A stretch of DNA of 64,000 nt from Rhizoctonia solani (GCF_016906535.1 NC_057371.1:1426001-1490000), one strand, 5' to 3'. Counted from the stretch's first letter, positions 22,301 through 35,400 are shown. Notes: a model not told the origin generated them from the letters alone. A program made the numbers and translations.

Positions 22301-22846
22301 ATGCCGTTGATTGATTCATCTACTACTATCAAGTTAGTGTTCGCCATTGGGCGCATTAAACCTCACTAACAGGTGATTCAGAGTTAGCTCTACCCTGGAC
22401 AAATCAGTTGGAAAGAAGAATTTGATAGACGGCAGCCCAGAAACTTGCTGGACATCTGCAGCCGTATGTTGGATTGTATATTCGATCCGGTTAAGGCAAG
22501 CTCAAGCATTTCTCAGGGACTTCCTCAATCCATCGAACTGGGCTTTTCGGATCCGGTGACCCCCACACAGCTGGCACTGACATTTCAAGGAGGGTTCGTC
22601 GGGACCAGGTGTGCAGTCTATGGAATATTACACCAAGACAGCCAGGATGCGAGTGATGCATTATCGAAGTGGCAACCTATCGCCCAGATCTATCCGGAAG
22701 ACATAAACCGACGACAAACTTTCAGGTTAACGCCCGGTACCAACCAGATTGATTTATCACAAGGTGTCCTGCGGCTGCGAATCGTATTCGAAGAGAGCTC
22801 AGATTTCTTCGGACGAATAACCTTGTATAATCTGGAACTATCATGA
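22301..22846 (+). CDS. NR2C2AP-like F5/8-type (discoidin-like) protein
   Basis: Homologue of human nuclear receptor 2C2-associated protein (TRA16), a small protein with a galactose-binding-like jellyroll. Exon 1 reads MPLIDSSTTI. After a short intron, KVSSTLDKSVGKKNLIDGSP, ETCWTSA follow. After a second intron comes GLPQSIELGFSDPVTPTQLA, LTFQGGFVGTRCAVYGI, WQPIAQIYPEDINRRQTFRL and LRLRIVFEESSDFFGRITLY, ending NLELS and stop. The DGSPETCW and SSDFFGRI blocks are the family signature. About 145 residues, full length. The second intron ends at the AG before GGACTTCCT. Function in fungi is unknown to me. Confidence 0.88.
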
Positions 22847-23201
22847 TTGCGCATACCGCGGTGTTTGATCACAAATAGATAATCTTATGAACAATGTTTA
22901 TCTAACGACAACTCCAAATGATTCTTGATTAAGTGGAGCTAGTCAATTGCAAATTGCTAGAGAAAGCTATTATGTAGGTGATCTCCTAGGGCCGGGGTGG
23001 AGTTGACACCTTGATGGATCACAGGCCCCATCTTAACCACGTTGTGATATGTAAATGTATAGTGTCGAAGAGCGCCTGTAGTAACAGTTACGCCGGAATG
23101 CCCGAGATATGATACATTATAAGTCCAGCCTGAACCACTGCCCCCATCACCAACACCCCGGAGTACCATCTCAATACTAACAAACACCTCCCGACCAAGT
23201 A
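22847..23201. other. Intergenic, no gene seen
   Basis: 355 bp upstream of copy 2. A minus-strand open frame of 83 codons covers it but has no family features and I treat it as chance. Confidence 0.45.
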
Positions 23202-24315
23202 ATGGCACTTGACTCCAAATCTTCAGAGGTGTCCGACGAGGCTAGGGGCTCGACTTCTCTCGATCGCCAGCAATCGGTCCAACATTCTATCGGCCCCTTA
23301 GCCAACGGAAATCCTAGGTTACCAACTACCAGTAAGCCAACGACAACCGACGATTTGAGCTCTGGAATTGCTTTGAATTATAACCTCGACGAGCCCCCGC
23401 CGGCATACGAAGCAGTTACAGCCTCGCCATTTGGGACCTTGTCACCCCAACCCTCGTCATCGCAAGACAGTGGCTCTTCTTCCACGATCCAGATCCCCAT
23501 TGATTCAAGAGTTCTCCCCGATACCGTGACAGCTGAACGAAACCAGCCACACGAAATTGGTACCAATTCTATCGCCCAAGAAAATGACGATACTCAAACC
23601 CACAACGTGTGAGTCATCGAGCACGAATTGTACCCTAGTGCTTGTGTTGTGTATTCATCCAATGTGCGTTATACATGTATACAGAAATCTAGAAACGACG
23701 CATACACCCTTATCTACGGACCCGCTTTCGTGTTTCCAGCGAAGCGCCCCCGACATTTCCGAGCTTATCACTTATGAAAAGCTTCAGAGTCCGCTCGTGA
23801 TCCAGGGTGGACCGAGCAAACACAAATTACCTGATTTATTCTCAGTCGAGGGGGTACCTGCGCTTTTCAAACATGACGTACATGTGTCAGACTGGCGATG
23901 CTTCGTTCATGACCTAATAACTTGCACCCGATATTCTACCGGGCAGCGGGCTGTTGCTAACGCTTTCCCGACCGTGAGGAACCTTGGGCCACCTGGAACA
24001 CTTATCTGCTTTGCCACAGAACAAAGTATGCGGAAGGGGAGGTTATCGAACTCACTTGCATTGCTGGATACATGGAACACGCGATTTTTTAAGCCTAGAA
24101 GTAAGTGATGTATGATACATGCACGCTTCGAGATACCATTGATTGACCCCTTGTCAGGGCTGGAAGTCATCCTTTGCAAGGGCGATAAATGCAAATCAGG
24201 TCGACGAGTTAACTTTTTGGCTCCAGATAGGATGAATACCCCAATTAGTAGCTCCTTGAAGAAGGGCGATAAGGAAGTTGGGTCCGACTACCGTTTAGTG
24301 GTTATTTCAATCTAG
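23202..24315 (+). CDS. Tandem unknown family, copy 2
   Basis: Second paralogue. The disordered arm starts MALDSKSSEVSDEARGSTSL and carries the PPxY motif in LDEPPPAYEAVTASPFG. After an intron near 23608-23740 the core reads ELITYEKLQSPLVIQGGPSK, HKLPDLFSVEGVPALFKHDV, HVSDWRCFVHDLITCTRYST, GQRAVANAFPTVRNLGPPGT and EQSMRKGRLSNSLALLDTWN, then TRFFKPR. The last exon gives LEVILCKGDKCKSGRRVNFL and ends DYRLVVISI and stop. It lacks the Arg/Ser tail of copy 1. It is nearest in sequence to copy 3, which suggests a younger duplication between those two. About 300 residues. Function not known. Confidence 0.75.
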
Positions 24316-24737
24316 GCTCAATTGGCGGCACACAACGATGCTTCGTTACTCGAATCTCTCGAGATACGCACACATCATGGGTGCCATGAGACATACTTAT
24401 GGAATGTTCGAATATAGCAAGATACCATCTTATAAAATCTATGAGTGTTCACTCTCGTCAATGCATATTCAGCGGCGCGGCCCTGTCTCGTTTCAGCGGT
24501 GCAATTTATACAATCCCTTACTAGAGTTGTTCTATAGTACATAAAATGTTTCTAGATTGTAGATCAATTATTCTTTAAGGATATCTGTCTCGGTGGTGAG
24601 CTCATCATGCCCGGAGGCTATGCTATTCATCGCCGGCGCAGCACCGGCAAGCTGCGCACAGGAGTAAATACTATCTTTATATGATGGAGACCAGAGAGTA
24701 TGGGTTTGCTCAAATCACCTCGTAGCCTAACCTTACA
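24316..24737. other. Spacer between copies 2 and 3
   Basis: 422 bp with no gene I can support. The plus-strand frame 24338-24544 is short and unlike the family. Confidence 0.5.
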
Positions 24738-25780
24738 ATGATACTTGACGCAATCACTTCTCGAGACCTCAAGGCGCATACAAGCAGCGGTGCCGGTGGA
24801 CTGGCTGTGTCCGGCGCCATAGGTTCCGTTGATCGAGGATCGTTTTACACCGAATCGGTTGGAGGTTCAGTCTTGCGTACATCTGGCGATCTCATAACAC
24901 CCATTCGGAGCTCCGGCATCGATGACCAAGGTCGTGGCACCGGATGCGACCCCGCTCTGGATCCTCCACCAGCATATGAGACCATTGTCGCGCCACTTAC
25001 CCTCAATGGTACTCGGCGGGTCCTGAAAAGATCAGCATGTCGACCCTCATGTTATAGATCGCAACCACATGGAGATTCCCGGGACCGTATCACGTTAGTC
25101 GTTTTCGCCTCTATATATTTCCCGTAGAGTCATTAATTACAAGTGCCCGAACCAGTTCCGAGACTGGGGAATCCAGGGAGATGATGCATACCATTCGCGG
25201 CTCTCTGGTAATACGTACGGTCCCAGAATCACTCACGTACGAAAGGTTACCTCGCCCCTTTGTGATTCAAGCCCAGACAAGCAAGCATAAGCTACCGGAT
25301 CTCTTCGCTAGTGTGGGAACACCAGCGCTTCCACTGCATGATGTGCATGAATCGGATTGGGACAACCTTCTTCAGGATTTAGTAGCCTGTTCCCGGTACT
25401 CTACCGGTCAACGTATTATTGCTGGCTTTTTGCCTGTGACAAAGCACCTCGGGCCTCCAGGATGTCTCGCTAATTTTGTTGTTGAACAAGGGATGAGGAA
25501 GGGTAAATTGTCCAAGTCATTCGAGCTGCTAGATATCTGGAACGAGCAATTTTTCAGGCCCAGAAGTGAGTTAGATTTCTTGTGTGTATGTGTTGGAATT
25601 TGTCAGACTCATAATATCTAAGGACTGGAAGTGATATTGTGCAAAGGCGATAGGTGTAAATCGGGTAGAAGGAGTGGTTTTCTTGCCCCTGATCGGATAA
25701 ATGTTGCCCCAAGGCAGAATCAAAATTCGACGCCGGAGCAGGCCGACAAAGATTATCGTCTGGTAGTGATTTCAGTTTGA
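24738..25780 (+). CDS. Tandem unknown family, copy 3
   Basis: Third paralogue. N-terminal arm MILDAITSRDLKAHTSSGAG with the PPxY motif in LDPPPAYETIVAPL. After an intron near 25090-25150 the core reads ESLTYERLPRPFVIQAQTSK, HKLPDLFASVGTPALPLHDV, HESDWDNLLQDLVACSRYST, GQRIIAGFLPVTKHLGPPGC and EQGMRKGKLSKSFELLDIWN, then EQFFRPR. After a 58-nt intron, LEVILCKGDRCKSGRRSGFL follows and the end is DYRLVVISV and stop. Core and C-terminal strand match copy 2 closely, while the N-terminal arms differ apart from the PPxY block. About 300 residues. It is convergent with SEN2, whose stop lies 115 bp away. Confidence 0.74.
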
Positions 25781-25894
25781 AGGACCATCATTAATATTCG
25801 ATTGATATGTACAGTATGAAACATGCAAATTTCGGACTTTATCTCGTGTACTATCTTGTTTATGGTTACTATGCGTGTAGTTGTATCATTAAAT

Positions 25895-27315
25895 TTAATC
25901 CCGCATTCTGGCTGGCACGAATCTACGAATTACAACTTCGCGTGTTGAATAAAGTTGGAAGCATTCGGGTCCTCTTAGAATATCTGGGGACGTGGTTTCC
26001 ACAGGTGGGATAGTGACGTACGCCAGTATCAAAGTCTTGGGTTGAAGGTGTGAGGCGATAAATGATTGACTTCTACAAGCGCATATTTACCTTTTTCACT
26101 TGAGTATTGATCCGGTTTAACGTACTCAACCAGGACCATGAGAATGGATCCGTATTTTGGAGTTGAAAAGGACTAGTATCTTTGTCCGCCGGATTTTCGT
26201 AGACAGGGATCACCACGAGTGCGAACCTTGCGCGCTTGTCAATATGATCATTATATGTAACCGTGATACACTCACTCTGCGTGGCTGAACACCGGGCCCC
26301 GTTTATATAGCATATAGTCGACGCAAAATTTAATTCCGCCACGGACAACCCATCCTAAGGAGCGATAGTGATGATACACAATGTAATTAAAGAGGAAAGG
26401 GTTATCCGAGCGTGGAGTTTCTGTAGGAAGGTTTGGGAAAGGGGAGGCGGAAATAGATAGGAATGTGAATAACAATGATCGAGAAGGTATATATTGGCCC
26501 TTAAGGTTAAAGGTTAACTATGTGACTTGGGTGCTGTATAATCGGATGTCACTCACGTTTTGGGGGTCAAGTATCCTGAGGCAGGCTAGGTAATTAGCCA
26601 AGAAGAAGGCCTCTTGGAGCGTCAATTGTAAGTGCTCCATATCTTCTGGGGCAACAACCTCATCTCCCACGCTTTCTTCAACCGCAATCGGCAAAGGAGC
26701 TATCTCATGCTGTTGAGGAGCACTGGGTGTTGACTTGGACTCTTTGGCCGCAGACCGGACAGCTTGACTTGCAGATCCGATCGTCGGTATGACTATATCG
26801 GCTGAGCTATTCGCGGCAAATGCGGCTTCCGCTTCTGCCGTAGCCTCCTTGAGGTATGCTGCACGGGCTGCTTTAAAATTTTTGCGTTCTTCCCTTCTTT
26901 TGGCCGTAACAAGCTCAGATGCAGAGGCTGTATATCCAAATCAGTAACTATTGTCGCCAGTGCCCGGATTATCGTGTGACTTACCTTTCCCTGGTCCTTT
27001 TAATTGTGCCACTCGACGAGTTAGCCAGCTGGGTTCACTCCTAGACAAATTTCCTTTTCCAAAAAATCCACGTTGCCAAAGCACCAACGTGTCTCTCTTG
27101 TTGATAATCCAGACAGAACGGGTAGTTACATCCAGCACTCCCTCGCAGTTGGGGTTTGAAATGCGGCCTGAGGCAAGGCCAAGGAGGCCGAGCGTATGGG
27201 AGGACCAAGAATGAGGTTTTGTGGAGCGCTCAATAACAAGAGGAAGTGGATTGGCATAAATTCGATTCTTTTGATTATCTCGGCGCTTCGTTTGACCTCC
27301 TTGGGGCATAGACAT
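25895..27315 (-). CDS. SEN2: tRNA-splicing endonuclease subunit Sen2
   Basis: Catalytic subunit of the tRNA intron endonuclease that cuts the 5' splice site. The N-terminal part has RIYANPLPLVIER, NPNCEGVLDVTTRSVWIINK and LVLWQRGFFGKGNLSRSEPS. A charged linker follows (TAKRREERKNFKAARAAYLK), then MEHLQLTLQEAFFLANYLAC and LRILDPQNV. The nuclease domain reads NPFLFNYIVYHHYRSLGWVV, RGGIKFCVDYMLYKRGPVFS and HAEFALVVIPVYENP; the Tyr, the His of FSHAEF and the Lys of VKK are the expected active-site residues. It ends TLILAYVTIPPVE, CFQLYSTREVVIRRFVPARM and stop. Five or more introns. The frame is intact through the join inside HAEF. Confidence 0.93.
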
Positions 27316-27640
27316 GCTTCAGGATGAAGTGTCGCTGCAGGTTGTGTTTTGGTATAGCTCCGGTTACCAAATTCAGAGGGTTGAGTTATAAAGAGAGTTC
27401 CCAACGGCCTAATCTAAATAAAATGCGTCCAATATAGACACAGAAGATGTCCCGATGCCTGATACTGATGGTTGATTTGAGACTGATGATTATTTCGCTC
27501 GGGATTTGTTTGGCATGACTCCTACATTAGCGCTTGATGAATTGGAAATGAAGCTTATACCTACAAGCTACAGCACGCCCACCATAGCAATTGGTGTTGC
27601 ACTTATTTTACGCGTAGATATTTAACGACCACCTGTAGAC
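27316..27640. other. Divergent promoter region
   Basis: 325 bp shared by SEN2 (-) and the dynein intermediate chain gene (+). No repeat or motif stands out. Confidence 0.5.
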
Positions 27641-30064
27641 ATGCAAGATAGAAGACGCGCAGAACTTGATGCCAAAAGACAGAAGTTGGCAGACCTTAAG
27701 AAGGCGCGTGAGGAGCGACAGAAGAGGGAGTTAGCGCGTAACAAGGAGGGGGAGAAGGTGGGTGTTATTAATCCATCTCATAATTAAATGTTCTGAAATG
27801 CCTCAAAAGAAACCTGTTATTTCTCCTGGACTCCAAGAAGAGGTCGACAGTCTACTCGGGCAACTGATTGGACCAGAGGGATACTCAACGCCAGTGTCCT
27901 CTACACCTGGTACTCCGTCCGCACCGCGTGGTGATGCGCGTTTGAGTGGTCTAGGTACCGATGGATTGCCTGTTTCGGGTCGCATTAGTCGAGCAAGCAA
28001 CGGAGAGAGTGTCAGCGACAAACCTATACCGGGGTTAACAGCGCTCATGGGTGATGACTTTCCAGAAGGGTGAGAGTAATAGGCTAATGTGCCTGATCAG
28101 AGGGATAACACCTATTTTCTAGCGCACATACCCCCAGGATACCCGTCAAATTTCTAGATACCGAGGAGGACCTTTTTGAGCTTCCCCAGAAGGTATTCCC
28201 ACTGCTTGGGTCCGAACCAGACAAGCCCTGACTGTTCTTTTATGATTTAAGCAAAAAGTTATTTATAACAAGGAGGTCCAGACAGCTGAAATAGAAACAG
28301 AGCCTACTGGTCCAACTGAAGAGGAATTAAGGCTCAAGATACGTCAAGAAGAGGAGGCAGAGTGGGAGCGACAGCGTGCAGAAAAAGAGCATGAGCTAGA
28401 AGAGGAACGAAAACTCGAGAAAGAAATAGAGATGAGATCAGGGGTAAGTACAGCTAGTCATTTTGCGCTTATTGACTTCTGATATTCGATTTTAGAGTTG
28501 ACCGAGGAAGAACGAGCGTCCATTTATATTGCACCAGAATTCTTGGAATTTGTTGAGCAGTCTACCAAGATAGTACAACGAGCATTGAATGACGGATACG
28601 ACTACATCCGGGATTATACCATTGGAACAGAAGCCGATGGGTGCGTATAATCACATACTCAAAGGTCCTCTACTAAACAAGAACAGTGATGATTCAGAAG
28701 GGAAACGGGTCAAGCGCATTTGCGCATTCTACGATGAGAGATGGAGCAAGAATCGCTCCGTTACCGATGTGGACTGGTCTCCCAAAGTGAGCTCACTGCA
28801 TACGTCCCTGCGACCATTCTAAAGCTCGCGCAACAGTTCCCAGAACTTAGCGCGGCAGCATATAACAAAAATTCCTCCAGTCCTAATGAGCCAGACGGCA
28901 TTGTGTGTGTGGAATCTTCATCTCGTCGAGCGGCCTGAGTTCGTCTTCCATGCTCAGGTATGTATTCGGTTCAATGAAAGTCATACATCGAAGCTTACCT
29001 TGAACAGTCGGATGTACTCTCCGTGTCATTTTCCCCGTTTCACCCCAATCTTATCTTTGGTGGAACTTATTCGGGGCAAATTTTGCTCTGGGACACTCGT
29101 GCGAAACACCTCCCGACATTGAAAACCCCTCTTTCTGCAGCTGGTCACACTTATCCAGTATATGCTATGCAAACCGTTGGTACACAGAATGCTCACAATT
29201 TGATCACAAGTAGCACGGATGGAACAGTATGCAGTTGGCTGTCAGATATGCTTGCTCAACCTCAGGAAACTCTCTCGCTTGCCCATGCTGGGCATACCAA
29301 GACCGATGAAGTTGCGGTGACCTCGCTATCTTTCCCAGACGGCGAAACGACGACGTTCTGGGTCGGTACAGAAGAGGGACACGTCTACCAAGCTAATCGA
29401 TACGACCGCGCTGGTGCCAAGGCTGGACTAAACCAACATGATGTATACAAGGGACATGCTGGCCCAGTTACTGGAATTGATTTCCACCCGCTCGCAGGCC
29501 CAGTCGATTTTTCGGACCTCTTTTTGACGAGCTCCGTAGACTGGACGGTCAAACTATGGAGATCCCGTAATGCCGCCAAACCCAGCACAAGTCCGCATAC
29601 AATTTCACCTATATACAGCTTCGACGAGGCAGGGGACTACGTATATGATGTTAAATGGCACCCCTCCCACCCAGCTGTTTTTGGATGTGTCGACGGAAAT
29701 GGGAGATTTGATTTATGGAATCTCAATGCGGACACAGAGGTACGTTTAAACCAGGCACCTCGAGTTTAGGTTTCTAACACTTTCCTAGGTGCCGACTCTT
29801 TCGACACAAGTATGCCCAGACCGCTCCCTGAACAAACTTGAATGGGATCGCAAAGATGGAAAGAGAGTTGCTATTGGAGGAAGCGATGGTCGACTGTATA
29901 TCTATGATGTCGGTGACGCTGGAGTACCTCGTGAGTCGGAATGGACGGATCTACAGAAAACTATATCCGGGTTACTCGGAGGCAGTCCTTCGGGAGTCTT
30001 ACCGAATGCAGTACCAGAGCAGGATCCAAAGGCTTCTAGCGCATCGGTGGATTCGCGTCGTTGA
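27641..30064 (+). CDS. Cytoplasmic dynein intermediate chain
   Basis: WD40-repeat subunit that joins dynein heavy chain to dynactin and light chains; cytoplasmic motor for nuclear migration. The N-terminal helix reads [20 protein letters not shown] and [19 protein letters not shown], the dynactin p150 binding region of the family. A linker holds [20 protein letters not shown] charged helix ([14 protein letters not shown]) precedes [22 protein letters not shown] repeats follow: [70 protein letters not shown], [15 protein letters not shown] and [20 protein letters not shown]. The end is [17 protein letters not shown], then SVDSRR and stop. About seven introns, mostly in the 5' half. Confidence 0.93.
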
Positions 30065-30281
30065 TTGGACTATATGCTATGCCAGCTGTATCCTAGTTGT
30101 CGAGATTTGTTTGTAGTTGTAATGCTCGAAGTGGAGGTGGTGTGTGAAATTGCGTAAAGCATGTGCCAAAGTATAGATACCGGTCTCCCGTATAGCTCCG
30201 ACGGGAAACCTTTATAAGGGCTATGATTCAACGGCAGGGTCGACAACTGTACAACGACTTCTTCGACTTTCACACCATATC

Positions 30282-32223
30282 ATGGCCGGACAACAAGCGT
30301 TCAAGCAGGTTGGTTGTTTTTGTGATGAATCACTCCACACACTATGACTCATAAAGCAACTCTGCGTCGCATACGCAGGAGCCCCATAAGTAAGTCTATT
30401 AATTGCTCGTGCCAAGCCTTATTCTCACACGCTTATCTTAGGCTCTTGGTGTGAGTATTCGGTTATTAACAGAAATGTAGGGTTATTGAGGTGTTTATGT
30501 TACTAGCATTCCCGGTCCTATTGAGATTGCAGACGAGGTAAATAGATGTTTACATATGGTCATACAGATTGTTGGAGCTATTCTCGCAGGTCCTTTATGC
30601 CAATGCTCATCCCTCAATGTCTCATGTCTCTGCGGATTTTATTCCGGTTTTTGGCGATTGCATCAGGATGCTCCGGTGAGTTGTACCCTTCCAATGGCGA
30701 TCGACCGCATATAAATGCCTCTACGTCAATAGCCAGGTTCTATACACTAAGGATGGTCAGCCATTCCTTGTTGCTGGCAGTGGCACCCTTGGATGGGACA
30801 TGGTATGAAACTTCCCAGTTGAAATGCTTTGCCGAAGCGTTCGGCCGCTCATGTCCTATCGAATATAGGTCGCCAGCAACCTCGTTGAAGCAGGAGAAGA
30901 CGCTCTAGTTTTGCATTCAGGCTACTTTGCTGATAGCTTTGCTGATTGGTAGGTATATGCAAACTATAAATTATTTTAGGCTAACAAAGGTGGTGAAAGC
31001 CTGGAAACCTATGGGGCCAGGTAAAACAGGTCAAAGCTGACATCGGAGCTGCTGTGACCGAGGTCGACCTTGAGAACGCCCTCAAGAGAAAAAATATAAA
31101 GTCGTCACATTTACACATGTTGATACCAGCACTGGTGAGCAAAATAAATCGTCTTTTCGAGGTCGCTGTGATAACATAATATTAGGTGTACTTTCCGACG
31201 CCAAGATGATTGGCCAAGTAGTCAAACGTGTCTCTCCTGATACACTTGTTGTACTTGACGGTGTATGCTCTGTTGCGAGCGAAGAGATTCGCATGGATGA
31301 TTGGGGCATTGACGTTGTCCTATCGGCTACACAAAAGGGACTTGGAACTCCTCCTGGCTTGAGCGTCGTATGCGCAAGTCAGCGTGCTCTTAATGTAGGT
31401 GTTTGAATAATTTTTGTATGTTTAAATCATGAAATTGTTACCCCAGGTCCTCAAAGGACGCAAAACGCCGGTATCATCATACTTTGCTAACTGGAACAGA
31501 TGGCTACCCATCATGCAAGCCTACGAAAGGCAGTCCTCTGTACTTTGCCACTGTGAGTTCAATTTTTATGCTCTGGTCTTCAAGCCTCACAAGCTATGGA
31601 CGTTTAGCCGCCAGTAAATTTGATCTATGCTTTCCATGCCTCGCTTTCCGCAATTACCAAGAATCAGCCATCACTCGAGGAGCGCTTCAAGCTGCACAAG
31701 GAGGCCAGCTCTAAGATAAAAAAGGCCGTAGCCGACCTGGGACTTAAACTAGTAAGTAGGCCACTTGTATATCGTGAAACAACCTAATGTTTGGCATGTT
31801 GTGGTCAGGTCCCCAACGATCTCGCATTTGCGGCTAATGGAATGACGGCAGTAAGTTGGTTTCTCATTGATCCCGACTGACCACATGACCTTGGCTCTCA
31901 TAGGTGTACTTCCCGGATGGCATTTCTGCCCCGGATATCATTCCACGAATGCTGAAACAGGACGTCGTTGTAGCCGCTGGGTTGCACAAGGAAGTCAAAG
32001 GTAAGATTGTCATATTTGTATATTCATACATTCAATGTCTAATGGGATGTGATAGACAAATACTTCAGAGTTGGACACATGGTAATTAGCTGGCGTTAAC
32101 TCGAATACAACAAGAATCTGACACCTTAACCAGGGAATTACGGTTACTGACGAATCCCGCGGCGATGTTGACAAAATTATTTCCGCCTTGCAAAAAGCAT
32201 TCGCTGAAGCACGTGCCAAGTAA
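30282..32223 (+). CDS. AGX1: Alanine-glyoxylate aminotransferase (class V, PLP)
   Basis: Converts glyoxylate and alanine to glycine and pyruvate. The start MAGQQAFKQ is followed by LGVIPGPIEIADEVLYANAH, then PSMSHVSADFI. QPFLVAGSGTLGWDMVASNL and VEAGEDALVLHSGYFADSFA show the cofactor phosphate site of class V enzymes. VVLDGVCSVASEEIRMDDWG and IDVVLSATQKGLGTPPGLSV carry the Asp and the PLP-binding Lys (codon 31335-31337). SSYFANWNRWLPIMQAYE, YFATPPVNLIYAFHASLSAI and AANGMTAVYFPDGISAPDII follow, then VVAAGLHKEVKDKYFRVGHM and SALQKAFAEARAK and stop. More than ten short introns, all in frame. It is convergent with the sulfite reductase gene 179 bp downstream. Confidence 0.94.
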
Positions 32224-32402
32224 ACTGCGCTTGCAATATCGATCTCAGTTCAGAGCATGTATTCTGAATCCATACAAGTGCAATCAAAATTGTCAATTCA
32301 ATGGTAAAAAAAGCAAATCCGCCAATGTACATAGTCAAAATCGCATAAGGTCGTATTATTTTCAGTTCCACATTCACTCCAGATTATCCGAAAACTATGC
32401 CG

Positions 32403-35400
32403 TCACCACCTGTGCTCGCCTTCACCCCCCATGCCCTCGTACCACTCCTTGCCAGAAGTTGTAGCGGAGATGTATCCTGCCCGAATAACAAAATCGCCAA
32501 ATCGCTCTCCCTCATGGCGCTCAAGAGCATAGCGTTTGATCATAGGACCAAGAATAGCAAGAATCTCTGGTTCGCTCACGGTTTCTGTACCACGGTTAGG
32601 CCGACGCTGTTTACATGAGCTCGAGCGAACATACCTCGGTAGATCTTGTTGAGTCGCTGACCGTGATACCCTCCTCCTAGGAGCATGACATACGACCCGG
32701 GCGCTTTGCCCACGAACGCAACCTCGGCTAGGTAAGGTCGTGCGCATCCATTCGGGCACCCAGTCATACGCATAACGATCGAATCGTTCCTCAGGCCACT
32801 CTCCTCACAGATCTGTTCAACCTTGTCGATTAGGACGGGTAGGTACTAAGATGACGAACGTAAGCTGGCAGCCTCATGTCTATGAATAAACTTACTCGTT
32901 CGGACTCAGCCATGGCAAGACCACATGTTGGGAATGCGACACATGCCGAACTCGAAAGCCTGAGTCCGAGAAATCCAGGTTGTCTAACCCATGCTCCTTG
33001 AGTAGTGCTTTCATCTCATCGAGCTTGTCGTCCGTGACGTCACTCAGAATCAAATGCTGATTGCACGTCAACCTAAAGGTACCCTTATGCGCCTTGGCGA
33101 TAGCTTGAAGCCCAGTCTTGAAGGCCTTTCCAGGCTCGTCTTGCACACGGCCGTTTTCGATGAACATGGTAAAGTGATGCTTGCCATCATGGCCAGTACG
33201 CCAGCCGTACTTGTCCACGTTAGCAGTGAACTCGTATGGTCTTGGGGAGCAAGGGTCCACCCAAGGCGGGTTTCAACAGCTTCTTTGAACTTGTCCAGCC
33301 CCATGCGATCGATAGTGTACTTGAGCCGAGCGTTCTGTAAAGAGCAATTCAGCTTCAATTAGGCATACTAGTATCAATAAACTCACCTTACGGTCCTTCC
33401 TGTTGCCATTGTCCCTTTGGACGATGAGTACCTCTCTCGCTACATCTAGTGCCTGCTCAGGCGTACAGAAACCGATAACATCTGCGGCCCTGGGATAAGT
33501 CTTTTTATTCGAGTGTGTCACGCCCATTCCTCCCCGACAGTAACATTGAACCCGATCAAAGCTCCTTCGGGCGACGCGATAGCAATGAATCCGAGATCGT
33601 TAGCAAAAATGTCGACATCGTTTTCAGGAGGAACAGCAACTGCGATCTTAAACTGCGGGAACAACTAGTCAAGTGCCTCAGATCAAAAAGTAAATAATTA
33701 CCTTGCGAGGAAGGTAGTATTTTCCATAGAGGGGTTCAAAATCTTTGACCGCTTCCCCAGCGACCAATTTCTTGTCAAGCCAGATCTCGTGATAGGCACT
33801 CGTGCGCGGCAGCAGACTCTCACTAAGATTCTTGGCAAACTGGTAAACCTGGCCGTGAAGATGGCTCAAAGTAGGCAAAGATGAACACAACACATTTCTA
33901 TCCATGATACGTAAGCCCACTGGATCACACGCACATCATAGCCATACTCACCGGTTCACATCTCCACATGCGCAATCGTATCCAACAACGCCCTGTTAAT
34001 AGCCTGGATGCTTGGCTTCAGATGACGCTTGATGACCCCATGGAACTGGAAGGTCTGCCTTGTCGTGAGTTTGAATGTCCCATTGCCGTGCTCATCGGCA
34101 ATCTGGCTCATCGCCAACCATTGTTGAGGCGTGCAGACTCCCCCAGGCATCCTCACGCGAATCATAAACGAATAAGCAGGTTCAGCCCGTCGGCCTTGCG
34201 CTCATCGCGGATATCGCGATCGTCTTGTTCGTAGATACCATGGAACTTGGTAAGTTGGCCGTCAGATGGAGCGAGTGCACCAGTAGATGTGTCGCGCAAG
34301 CCTTCAGCGATTGTACCTCGTAGATAGTTACTTGCGATCTTAATGTTCTCGTTTGTGATCGGTTCGGGCTCTGCTTCTGGTACACTGACGCCGTCTACGC
34401 CAAGTGCCTTCCAGACGAGTGGCTCCCAGGCCTTATATCCAGTCTGAGGGCCATCGGCATCCTGATCATCACCTAACCCGAGTGCAGCGACTCGGTTCGC
34501 CCCAAGCTCCGCCAAACGGACATCGAGATCCTTCCCAGGCTTGTTGTAGTAGTGCGCATCCTCTGGTCGAGGCCAATAATGGCTATCTCCCATACCAAAC
34601 ACTGTATACTTGAGGTTCGCCAACAAAGTAGATTCAGACCGAGCAACAGCCGCATTGATCGCCTTGAATGTCTCACGACCGTTTTGAGGAGGCTCACCCT
34701 GTCCTGCGGTACTGGTCACGAATAGCACATGTGCATCCTCGGTCGCAAGTTCGGCTAATGGAACCGAATCCATCGATTGAACACGCGCAGCGAGTCCTCG
34801 AGTTTGAGCGCGTTGGGTAAGACGCTTGGCGAGTTTTTCAGCATTGCCCCCGTCTGAAGCGTAGAGGACCAAAACAGGCGGTCCATCGAGGGCGTTAAGG
34901 AGGGCATCGTATGAGCCTGGGCTTGTTTCTTGCGAGCGGCTTTGAGATCTTCTCCTAGACTTCCAACCATTCACGAGCCAACTTGGGCGTCGCGTTTGCC
35001 AACACGCTGAGATGGTTTTGTTGATCGAGGAACGTCTGTAGTTCCTCCTTGATCGCTGCCGAATCGAGTGAGAAAGGTTCAGGCTTGGAAGGATCCCATC
35101 GGTAGAGAGGCCAATACCCTGCGTCGACTGCACGCTTCGTCTCCTTCAACACTTCGAGTGCGGATGATGATTCGGATTCATAGGGAAGGTATGCAAGAAC
35201 GATACTTGGCCCGTTGTAAGCGTCGGCTTCGATGAGAGCTTGGATGACTTGAGAATATGATGAGTAGACAGCGATGCTCGCAACGTATACGTCCCCGTGG
35301 CTCATTGCGTACAAACCAGCATCTTTCTTGCGTCTCGAGGGGTCGATGGCATCGCGTTGGGAGTAAGGAACGGTATCGAGTAGGAGAAGGTTGACGTTGA

